The notes beneath the pieces are model-generated. The model searched no databases. It was not told the DNA's origin and worked only from the letters and a program-made list of their open reading frames with translations. Shown piece after piece: positions 7,361 to 13,090 of a stretch of DNA of 13,090 nt. Within the stretch, counting starts at the first letter, position 1. Each line of letters begins with the position of its first letter. The stretch spans positions 1 to 13,090 of the forward strand of contig DAOVAE010000009.1 in assembly GCA_030671225.1 (NCBI GenBank), written 5' to 3'. The stretch comes from Desulfobacteraceae bacterium (GTDB taxonomy: Bacteria; Desulfobacterota; Desulfobacteria; Desulfobacterales; UBA11574). Made by a program: the position numbers and the translations under genes.

Positions 7361-9601
7361 ATGGATACATATAACTCTCTTAAAGGAGAACTTTTTCAGA
7401 TAAATCAGGATATCTCGACCCTTTTTTCTGATGCTATATCTATAACCGGGATGTCTGATCAATCCTTTGAAGATTGGCAAAAGACATGTAGCGGTATCCA
7501 CAAACAGATGTCGGACAAGACTATTCGTGTCGCTGTTGTGGGTTCCATTAAATCCGGAAAGAGTACATTTATTAATGCACTTTTTAAGGGAGATCACTTA
7601 AAACGAGGCGCCGGCGTTGTTACATCGATTACTACACGAGTGCGCAGCGGAAAACAGCTTAAAGCAAAACTTCTCTTTAAATCCTGGGATGAGGTTAATT
7701 CGGAGATAGAACAGGCCTTGGTTTTGTTCCCATCATTAGACTGGCGAACAGAAAAGAACAGGTTCGACATAAGACGAAAAAGGGAACGAATTTACCTTCA
7801 ACAGGCACTCCACTCGCTGGGAACGGAGCATCTATTTACCAATTATGCCCGCAATGTTAACAGTGTTCTTCTAACATCCTACATTAAAGGATATGATAAG
7901 GTTAAAGATATAATATCCTCAGACACCATGACAAGTCAATATGAGGACAACCTGTTTAAAGAACACTGGGCTTTTGTGGGTGATATGTCTATGGCAGTCT
8001 ACCTGAAGGATATTCAACTGGAAATCGATTCTGGAAGCATTGACGGCAATATTGAATTTGCCGACTGTCAGGGCAGCGACTCCCCCAATCCCCTTCATCT
8101 TGCCATGATCCAGGATTACTTGCTTTTAACGCATCTCATTATCTATGTTGTTAGCAGCAGAACAGGACTTAGGGAAGCCGACATCAAGTTTTTGTCCATA
8201 ATAAAAAAGATGGGGATTATGGATAACATATTGTTTGTTATAAATTGTGATTTCAGCGAGCATGAATCGATCAACGACCTTAAGGCCCTGATTGAAAAAG
8301 CAAAAGAAGAGCTTTCAATGATAAAACCGGACCCCGATATTTATTCAATATCAGCACTTTTTAACCTTTTTAAAGTGCAAAATATGAACCTTTCACAAAA
8401 AGATAGACTGAGACTAGCGCAATGGAAGAAAGAAAAAGAGTTGACAGCCTTTTCAGACCGAGAAACTGAGCGTTTTGAATCATATTTTTATAATAAACTG
8501 ACCAGGGACAGTTATTTTCTGCTGCTAAAAAACCATCTCGAACGTCTCAGTGTGATTTCATCAGGGGCGGCTCATTGGATATTAATCAGACAGAATATTC
8601 TTGCCAAAGATGCCGATAGTGCAAGTGAAATCGTTGGAAAGATAAAGAGCCATCAGATAAGGATGAATCAAATAAAGTCTATGATAAAAAATACGCTTGA
8701 TGGTTCCATTCAAAAGATAAAGCGTGAGCTTAAATCAGATATTGATTGTTATTTTGACGTCCGATCCGGTAATCTTTTAACCGATATCGTTGAATTTATC
8801 AGAAGCTATAAAGTGTCGCATCAACAATATGATGAAAACCTCAAAGTTGCAGGTTTTTCAAACACTCTATATCTGGTTTTTCAGGAATTCAAGCAGGCGC
8901 TTGACACTTATATGGCCGAAGCCATAAATCCTGAAGTAATCCGTTTTGTCAGGGAAAAGGAGACGCGGATCAAGGAATATTTTGATTCAATTGCCGGCCC
9001 ATTCGATGTCATGATACAGGATGCTAATGCTGAATATAACAGTATGATTGGGAGTCTTGAAATCAAACGTTCTCAAAATAATCAGAAAAGGATCGAGTTG
9101 GCGGACATCAACGCGATAAAAGATATAACAGGGTTAGCATTTCCTCCTGCAGTTGCGCCTATGCGTTATACGGCAAAGATGAAAACCGACGCAGTAATTC
9201 GTCTCGGATTTTATACAGTTATTAAAATATTAAAAAGATTGTTTAAAAAATCGATTCAAAGTAAAAATGAAGATGAAATACGGGCATTGAGGGGCGGTGT
9301 TTTGCGTGTGAAGCGTGAAACAGAAAGATCGATCGTTTTTCATTTCAAGGACTACCAGGAGAATATAAAATTTCAATACATAAATAAACTTGTTGAGGCA
9401 GTATCAAAAAGCCTGTACGAATCGCTACTTGATCGTTTTCAGGCTTATGTTACAGATCTTTCAAACATAGTGGAATTGATCAACAATAAGCTGATTGACA
9501 AGCAACGGACAACTGAAATACTGAGAGAGATGGAGCAATCTTCCAGAGAAATCGATGGCAGAATAAACATAATAAGAGAAAAGATAGAGTCGACAGTTTA
9601 A
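7361..9601 (+). CDS. dynamin-like GTPase
   Basis: This 746-residue protein is a large GTPase of the bacterial dynamin-like kind, a family that binds, bends or fuses membranes on GTP hydrolysis. The GTPase domain spans about 50-350. The P-loop is GSIKSGKST (61-69), the switch I threonines lie in VVTSITTRV (87-95), and G3 is D235-C-Q-G238. G4 appears as VINCDF with N295 and D297, departing from the canonical N/TKxD. A predicted helical stalk fills about 360-580. The stretch around 590-630 (GLAFPPAVAPMRY, then LGFYTVIKILKRLF) is the most hydrophobic and could be a lipid-binding tip. A C-terminal coiled coil covers about 695-740. No clear transmembrane helix is seen. An in-frame stop at 7343 leaves ATG 7361 as the first start; its ribosome binding site is weak. 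It is followed by a ParA-type gene, almost certainly in the same transcript. Cargo and membrane are unknown. Confidence 0.92.
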   Translation: MDTYNSLKGELFQINQDISTLFSDAISITGMSDQSFEDWQKTCSGIHKQMSDKTIRVAVVGSIKSGKSTFINALFKGDHLKRGAGVVTSITTRVRSGKQLKAKLLFKSWDEVNSEIEQALVLFPSLDWRTEKNRFDIRRKRERIYLQQALHSLGTEHLFTNYARNVNSVLLTSYIKGYDKVKDIISSDTMTSQYEDNLFKEHWAFVGDMSMAVYLKDIQLEIDSGSIDGNIEFADCQGSDSPNPLHLAMIQDYLLLTHLIIYVVSSRTGLREADIKFLSIIKKMGIMDNILFVINCDFSEHESINDLKALIEKAKEELSMIKPDPDIYSISALFNLFKVQNMNLSQKDRLRLAQWKKEKELTAFSDRETERFESYFYNKLTRDSYFLLLKNHLERLSVISSGAAHWILIRQNILAKDADSASEIVGKIKSHQIRMNQIKSMIKNTLDGSIQKIKRELKSDIDCYFDVRSGNLLTDIVEFIRSYKVSHQQYDENLKVAGFSNTLYLVFQEFKQALDTYMAEAINPEVIRFVREKETRIKEYFDSIAGPFDVMIQDANAEYNSMIGSLEIKRSQNNQKRIELADINAIKDITGLAFPPAVAPMRYTAKMKTDAVIRLGFYTVIKILKRLFKKSIQSKNEDEIRALRGGVLRVKRETERSIVFHFKDYQENIKFQYINKLVEAVSKSLYESLLDRFQAYVTDLSNIVELINNKLIDKQRTTEILREMEQSSREIDGRINIIREKIESTV

Positions 9602-9622
9602 CCCGGATGAAATTAAACCAAT

Positions 9623-9627
9623 GGAGG
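9623..9627 (+). promoter_or_regulatory. ribosome binding site of the ParA-type gene
   Basis: GGAGG lies 4 nt before an ATG at 9632 and 7 nt before the adjacent in-frame ATG at 9635. The 7-nt spacing is nearer the optimum, so 9635 is taken as the start. The other choice adds one methionine only. Confidence 0.7.
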
Positions 9628-9634
9628 TTAAATG

Positions 9635-10435
9635 ATGGGCGATAAAAAGACCAGAATAATTGCTGTGGCAAATGAAAAAGGCGGCGTTGGAAAAACTGTG
9701 ACAGTCATAAATCTTGCGGCGGCTTTGCACCAGGAAGGGAAAACAATTCTTGTTGTGGACATGGACCCGCAATTTAATGCAACCAGAGGGCTTGGAGTTG
9801 ATGTGGATGACGAAATGCCTACGGTGTATGATCTTGTCAAGGAGAAAGATTCGATTAAGGCCGCCGAAACAATTGTACCAACAAGATGGGAGGGACTTGA
9901 TCTTATTCCATCCCATGTAGATCTTGCCGGCGCAGAGGTTGAGTTGGTTGATGAGGCCGGACGGGAAAACAGGTTAAAAGAAGCTCTTGAAAGCCTCTCA
10001 GGGGAGTATGATTTCATACTCCTTGACACTCCCCCCAGTCTTTCATTGCTGACCGTCAATGTCTTGGCCTATGCAAAAGAGGTTATCGTGCCGTGCCAGA
10101 CACATCCGTATGCCTATGCTGCCTTGGATGAACTCTTTGACACTATTTTTGCCATCAAGGAGAATATTAACCCTGATCTTAAAATAACAGGTGTTGTTGC
10201 GACATTATTCGACGTGCGGACCAGAGTCAGCCACAGTATTTTAGAGAAGCTTAAAAATGATGACAGGTATGCTGATTTTCTTTTCGATACTGTGATAAGG
10301 GTTAATACAACCATTGCCGAAAGTGCCGGTGTTGGCAAACCCGTGATTTTTTTCAGACAGAACTGCTACGGTTCATTTGACTACGCAAGTCTTGCTGAAG
10401 AATTGTTGACACGCGGTTCAACCTCGGATTTCTAA
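9635..10435 (+). CDS. ParA/Soj-family ATPase, orphan
   Basis: This 266-residue P-loop ATPase belongs to the ParA/Soj/MinD superfamily, whose ATP-bound dimers coat nucleoid DNA or membrane and position chromosomes, plasmids or protein complexes. The deviant Walker A box is K15-GGVGK20-T21, then V22 where Soj proteins normally have a second threonine. Walker A' is VVDMDPQFNAT (40-50). Walker B ends at D131 in FILLDTPPSL. The C-terminal Soj-like stretch with VRTRVSHSI and IAESAGVGKPVIF is intact. There is no N-terminal helix-turn-helix as in P1 ParA, and no MinD-type amphipathic tail is evident. It begins 33 bp after the dynamin-like stop. No parB gene and no parS-like palindrome lie nearby, so a chromosome-segregation role is not indicated; localising the GTPase is a fair inference. 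The family call is firm, the role is open. Confidence 0.93.
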   Translation: MGDKKTRIIAVANEKGGVGKTVTVINLAAALHQEGKTILVVDMDPQFNATRGLGVDVDDEMPTVYDLVKEKDSIKAAETIVPTRWEGLDLIPSHVDLAGAEVELVDEAGRENRLKEALESLSGEYDFILLDTPPSLSLLTVNVLAYAKEVIVPCQTHPYAYAALDELFDTIFAIKENINPDLKITGVVATLFDVRTRVSHSILEKLKNDDRYADFLFDTVIRVNTTIAESAGVGKPVIFFRQNCYGSFDYASLAEELLTRGSTSDF

Positions 10436-10451
10436 ATTTAAATTTCTTTCA

Positions 10452-10483
10452 AGGCAAATATATAGGGCCTAATTCGTTTGCCT
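10452..10483. terminator. hairpin between convergent genes, possible bidirectional terminator
   Basis: AGGCAAA (10452-10458) and TTTGCCT (10477-10483) are perfect 7-bp inverted arms, with an inner near-palindrome TAGGGCCTA. The structure fills the 33-bp convergent gap and spans the stop codon of the YcaO gene. Neither side has a real T-run, so it may only slow convergent polymerases or protect 3' ends. Confidence 0.4.
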
Positions 10484-12202
10484 CAACTTTGCCAGATTAT
10501 CTCTTGCAAACTCTATTGCAGAATCCATAGCCAAGGCCATCTTATAATATTTTATGGCGTTTTCTTTTTGGCCCATATCCCGATAGTTTGAGGCAATGTT
10601 TGCATAATCAATGGCTGAACCCGGGTCTATCTTAAGAACCTTTTTGAAAAATGCTATGGCCTTTTCATGCTCTTTGAGTTTGAAATGGCTGAATCCCATT
10701 AAATTATAGATATCTGTCCTTTCTTTATCATATCTTTCTGCGTTTTTTAATACCCCAATAGCTTTTCGGTATTCTCCCATTTCATTGAGGCATACACCCA
10801 TATAGGAAAGGATGCTCGGGATGTCCTGTTCTGTAGGATCAAGTTCCAGAGACTGGGTGAAATATTTGAGCGCTGTTTCAGGGTCACTGAGGGCAAGGTG
10901 GCATGAACCAAGATAAAATTTGATGTAATATTTTTCAGGAAGCAATTTTTCTATCTTTTTTAGTTCATCAATGGCTGCTTCCGGTTTTTTGTTTTCAGCA
11001 ATAATTTTGGCAGAGAACATCCCGATACTGGTTCCCAGAGCCCGCTCCCTGAAATGGGCTCCGGGTATGATGGTATAAAAAGCCGGTATTTCAAGTAAAG
11101 GATGCATCGTATTGACAACAATTACTTCCATACCTTTATTTGCTAGAGCAGATATTAAGTTTTGGACTTCAATTTTAATATTGTTGTTTGAAATGTCAGG
11201 AAGTGTGTTGATATCTACTTCTTTGTCAGGGCTGATTACAAAATTTGCGTCCTCTAATTTAGTATATTTGGGAAGACCGCTGGCCACATAGTTGGAACCG
11301 GTATTAAAATCACCGGCAAGCTGGGCCACTTCTGTAAGGGCACGACTTAAAGCTTTTTGCGGATCAGGAGTTGTCCCGGCTGTCCAGACTATTTCACTTT
11401 TTCCCGGAAAATTCAAAGGATCATAGGCCAACGCACCCACGGAAGGGATGCCCATGTCGAGAGAGAAATCTGAAAGATAGAATTTTATCCCGGCCTTGCG
11501 GTACTTTTGTATCATTTCTACTACCATCGGATCTGTTGCTGAATCTGCGTTAATCGCCGGCACTTTCAGTCTGTTTTGGCTGATAATCGAAGATACGTGC
11601 CTTTCAACAATTTCGCAGATACCCTGACTTAGGGCTTCCTCAACACAGTTGCCGGCTGATGGACCGTTAAACTCATTGATAGTGAAAAACCAGTTAAAAG
11701 GAATTACAACCTCTTTATTCCGGGTAAAATTGAACGCCTTGGTCCATTTTAAAGACAGGTTTTCAAATATCTTTTTAGATATTTCCGGATCATCTGATTC
11801 ATCGTGGACAGACTGGGTAATCATCTCAAAAGAAATAGCCCTGTCTTTCAAATTGGAGAATTTTTCAACAAAAAAGTTGTCTGGATTTTTTAAAAAGCTG
11901 AAAAAGCTGAACCTTTCGGACAGCTCCATTACTGCACTGGCTTCAGCTTGTTTGGGAGTAGCCCCTTTTCCCATCTGTTTTTTTGTTCCGATAATTTTCA
12001 TTGCATCCTTACCGCATCTACTGAAATATACCGGAATATCCAGTCTTCCGTTATCGATTCTTTCCGTATATTCAAGGATATTAAGATCAACCTTTTTTAG
12101 TTTTTCCTTGAATAGTCTAACCGTTTCTTCAGGGGGTAATATTTTATCCTGATCGAGTGTAAAACGCTTAAAAGCGTCATTTAATATAATCGTATGTGTC
12201 AT
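10469..12202 (-). CDS. YcaO-domain protein with C-terminal TPR repeats
   Basis: YcaO proteins use ATP to activate peptide amide bonds, making azoline rings or thioamides, and some act in ribosomal protein S12 methylthiolation. This 577-residue protein has the YcaO core at about 60-395. Its three ATP-site helices are visible: QAEASAVMELSER (85-97), ALSQGICEIVER (190-201) and RALTEVAQ (287-294). The conserved glutamates E93, E96, E197, E200 and E291 are all present. From about 422 to 561 there are four TPR units (for example DPETALKYFTQSLELDP and HEKAIAFFKKVLKIDP), which bind partner proteins; the proline-rich C-terminus of azoline-forming members is absent. The start has AGAGGA at 5 nt. No precursor peptide, E1/ThiF-like partner, dehydrogenase or TfuA gene lies nearby, so it is stand-alone. 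It is probably a catalytically competent YcaO; the substrate is unknown. Confidence 0.94.
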   Translation of the reverse strand: MTHTIILNDAFKRFTLDQDKILPPEETVRLFKEKLKKVDLNILEYTERIDNGRLDIPVYFSRCGKDAMKIIGTKKQMGKGATPKQAEASAVMELSERFSFFSFLKNPDNFFVEKFSNLKDRAISFEMITQSVHDESDDPEISKKIFENLSLKWTKAFNFTRNKEVVIPFNWFFTINEFNGPSAGNCVEEALSQGICEIVERHVSSIISQNRLKVPAINADSATDPMVVEMIQKYRKAGIKFYLSDFSLDMGIPSVGALAYDPLNFPGKSEIVWTAGTTPDPQKALSRALTEVAQLAGDFNTGSNYVASGLPKYTKLEDANFVISPDKEVDINTLPDISNNNIKIEVQNLISALANKGMEVIVVNTMHPLLEIPAFYTIIPGAHFRERALGTSIGMFSAKIIAENKKPEAAIDELKKIEKLLPEKYYIKFYLGSCHLALSDPETALKYFTQSLELDPTEQDIPSILSYMGVCLNEMGEYRKAIGVLKNAERYDKERTDIYNLMGFSHFKLKEHEKAIAFFKKVLKIDPGSAIDYANIASNYRDMGQKENAIKYYKMALAMDSAIEFARDNLAKLRQTN

Positions 12203-12260
12203 TAATTTCCTCTTTTTATGAAAACCGAAATTAGAAAAATAAATTCTGGATAATTATGGG

Positions 12261-12288
12261 ACTATAATACAAATTTTAAAAAGATCAA
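12261..12288 (-). promoter_or_regulatory. candidate promoter of the YcaO-TPR gene
   Basis: Read on the minus strand, TTGATC (12288-12283) is followed after 16 bp by TATAGT (12266-12261), a 5/6 match to the -10 consensus. The leader would be about 50 nt. The flanking DNA is AT-rich, so the call is moderate. Confidence 0.42.
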
Positions 12289-12312
12289 AATATTATTTTA
12301 ACCTTTTTTCAA

Positions 12313-12341
12313 TTGACCACTTTTATACAATTTGATATGAA
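12313..12341 (+). promoter_or_regulatory. promoter of tRNA-Ala
   Basis: TTGACC (12313-12318), a 17-bp spacer and TATGAA (12336-12341) place the transcription start close to 12348, ten bases before the mature tRNA 5' end. The position and spacing suit a stable RNA gene. Confidence 0.55.
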
Positions 12342-12357
12342 ATATTTAATTTATAGT

Positions 12358-12433
12358 GGGGATGTAGCTCAGTTGGGAGAGCGCGGCGTTCGCAATGCCG
12401 AGGTCGAGGGTTCGACTCCCTTCATCTCCACCA
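12358..12433 (+). tRNA. tRNA-Ala, anticodon CGC
   Basis: All four arms fold over 76 nt. The acceptor arm GGGGATG pairs with CATCTCC and contains the G3-U70 wobble pair that marks alanine tRNAs. The D arm is GCTC/GAGC. The anticodon arm is CGGCG/TGCCG around TTCGCAA, giving anticodon CGC at 12391-12393 (reads GCG). The T arm is GAGGG/CCCTT around TTCGACT. The CCA end is encoded. It has its own promoter and terminator. A recombinase gene starts 118 bp downstream, which makes this tRNA a probable integration site. Confidence 0.97.
12395..12433 (+). other. candidate attachment site in the tRNA 3' half
   Basis: Tyrosine recombinases commonly use the 3' half of a tRNA gene as attB, rebuilding the tRNA on insertion. 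The tRNA here is intact and a recombinase gene follows in the same direction. The matching repeat at the far end would lie outside this window, so the core cannot be defined. Confidence 0.35.
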
Positions 12434-12445
12434 AATCTACAATAT

Positions 12446-12474
12446 AACCTGCTGTTTTTACAGTAGGTTTTTTT
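12446..12474 (+). terminator. rho-independent terminator of tRNA-Ala
   Basis: AACCTGCTGT (12446-12455) pairs with ACAGTAGGTT (12460-12469) over 10 bp, with one G-U pair, around a TTTT loop. A seven-T run (12468-12474) follows. It begins 13 bp after the tRNA CCA end, so the tRNA and recombinase genes are separate transcripts. Confidence 0.87.
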
Positions 12475-12503
12475 GTGCATTATGCCTTAAAAATTGATCA
12501 ACC

Positions 12504-12542
12504 CCATCTGTTACACAAAACAATTACACATTTAACAGATGG
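12504..12542 (+). repeat. 10-bp inverted repeat in the integrase leader
   Basis: CCATCTGTTA (12504-12513) and TAACAGATGG (12533-12542) are perfect inverted arms with a 19-nt loop. The right arm runs into the GGAG ribosome binding site (12541-12544) of the integrase gene. In RNA the hairpin would hide part of that site; in DNA it could be an operator or accessory recombination site. Confidence 0.55.
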
Positions 12543-12551
12543 AGTTGAGAA

Positions 12552-13090
12552 ATGAAGGGCAAAATAGGCAGATCCCCATCCTATCTCGTTAGAAATCCCT
12601 ACACATATTGCTTTCGTATGTGTGTGCCAAAAGACCTTCGACAATTCGTGGGCAGAAAAGAGTTGCGGTACTCACTTAAAACAGGGTATCTGGGAATTGC
12701 AAAACATAAAGCTCGGATTATAGCAGGACAAGTTCAACTGATATTTAAATTCTTAAGGAAAGGGAACAAAGCATTGGAGAAACTGTCAGACAACCGAATT
12801 CAGGAAATAGTACAAAACTATTTGAGGGCATATATAAAAGACATTGAAGATCGTATGTATTCAGATGAAGTTCTCCCGTTTGCAATAAATACCCAATCCT
12901 TTTACGAATATATTAATGATTTGGATTTCATTAAGCAGGATATCACAGAATATTTAGGCACACGTGATTACAGCACTGTTGAAAATATTGTGAATGACAT
13001 TCTCTAAGAATACGGTATATATAATATATACAAATCATCAGTGTCATATCAGAAACTCTTTAGATGGATACTCAAGGCACAGCGTAAAGG
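12552..13090 (+). pseudogene. tyrosine recombinase (integrase) with DUF6538-like N-terminus, interrupted by an in-frame stop; 3' end outside window
   Basis: The first 151 codons, from ATG 12552 (GGAG 7 nt upstream), encode the N-terminal part of a phage-type integrase. RNPYTYCFRMCVPKDL and LRYSLKTGYLGIAKHKA match the DUF6538 pattern (Y-x-FRxxVPxDL, then SLKTxxxxxAxxxA) that precedes the SAM-like and catalytic domains. A TAA at 13005-13007 ends this frame after VNDIL. The same frame then stays open for 27 codons to the window edge, reading EYGIYNIYKSSVSYQKLFRW, which continues an integrase of this kind naturally. The simplest reading is a point mutation to TAA, so the gene is probably inactive unless the stop is read through. 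The catalytic Arg-His-Arg-Tyr domain would lie beyond the window. Its place 118 bp from tRNA-Ala marks the edge of an integrated element. Confidence 0.75.

Noticed and set aside
7131..7597. Minus-strand frames upstream of and inside the dynamin-like gene start
   Set aside because: No ribosome binding sites, low-complexity translation, and overlap with the candidate promoter and the real gene.
9461..9916. 151-codon minus-strand frame across the dynamin-ParA junction
   Set aside because: It is antisense to two well-supported genes, and its Ser/His/Phe-rich sequence matches no family.
9602..10468. parS-like site or parB gene for a partition system
   Set aside because: No palindrome resembling parS and no ParB-like frame beside the ParA gene.
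11649..12152. 167-codon plus-strand frame inside the YcaO gene
   Set aside because: It is antisense to a clear YcaO domain with intact motifs; its sequence is the low-complexity Ser/Leu/Phe pattern of a complement frame.
1..13090. CRISPR array, riboswitch or insertion sequence
   Set aside because: No regularly spaced repeats, no recognised riboswitch core and no transposase-like frame were found on either strand.

Overview
The window looks like a piece of chromosome from an AT-rich Desulfobacterota (deltaproteobacterial, Desulfobacterales-like) bacterium. This is inferred from the gene mix (multi-PAS/GAF hybrid histidine kinase, MOFRL-type glycerate kinase, YqgE, YcaO-TPR protein, small Cys/Lys-rich protein) and from long AT-rich intergenic gaps holding GC-richer repeat-like islands. 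No marker gene here proves the taxonomy.

Left part (1-6534) is mostly housekeeping. A minus-strand pair holds dtd (D-aminoacyl-tRNA deacylase) followed by a periplasmic PBP4-type D-Ala-D-Ala carboxypeptidase, whose C-terminus is cut by the window edge. Divergent from them is an 811-residue soluble hybrid histidine kinase (PAS-GAF-PAS-HisKA-HATPase-REC). Its stop lies 3 bp from the stop of a convergent glycerate 2-kinase gene. After a 347-bp gap with palindromes and a good sigma70-type promoter comes yqgE, whose start is best placed at 5962.

Middle part (6535-7360) is an 826-bp gap that is not empty. It holds a GC-rich repeat-like element, a possible terminator, and on the minus strand a short gene (53 codons) for a four-cysteine protein with a nearly pure lysine tail. 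Next is a plus-strand two-gene unit: a 746-residue dynamin-like GTPase and, 33 bp after its stop, an orphan ParA/Soj-type ATPase with no ParB or parS beside it. This pair is the best candidate for an undescribed system: a membrane-remodelling GTPase coupled to a positioning ATPase.

Right part (10436-13090): a convergent, stand-alone YcaO-domain protein with four C-terminal TPRs (no visible peptide precursor or partner enzyme) is followed by tRNA-Ala(CGC) with its own promoter and terminator. Just downstream is a DUF6538-type tyrosine recombinase gene interrupted by an in-frame TAA. A tRNA followed by an integrase marks the probable left edge of an integrated element that extends past the window; the stop codon suggests that its integrase is decaying. 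A 10-bp inverted repeat abuts and partly covers the ribosome binding site of this integrase.
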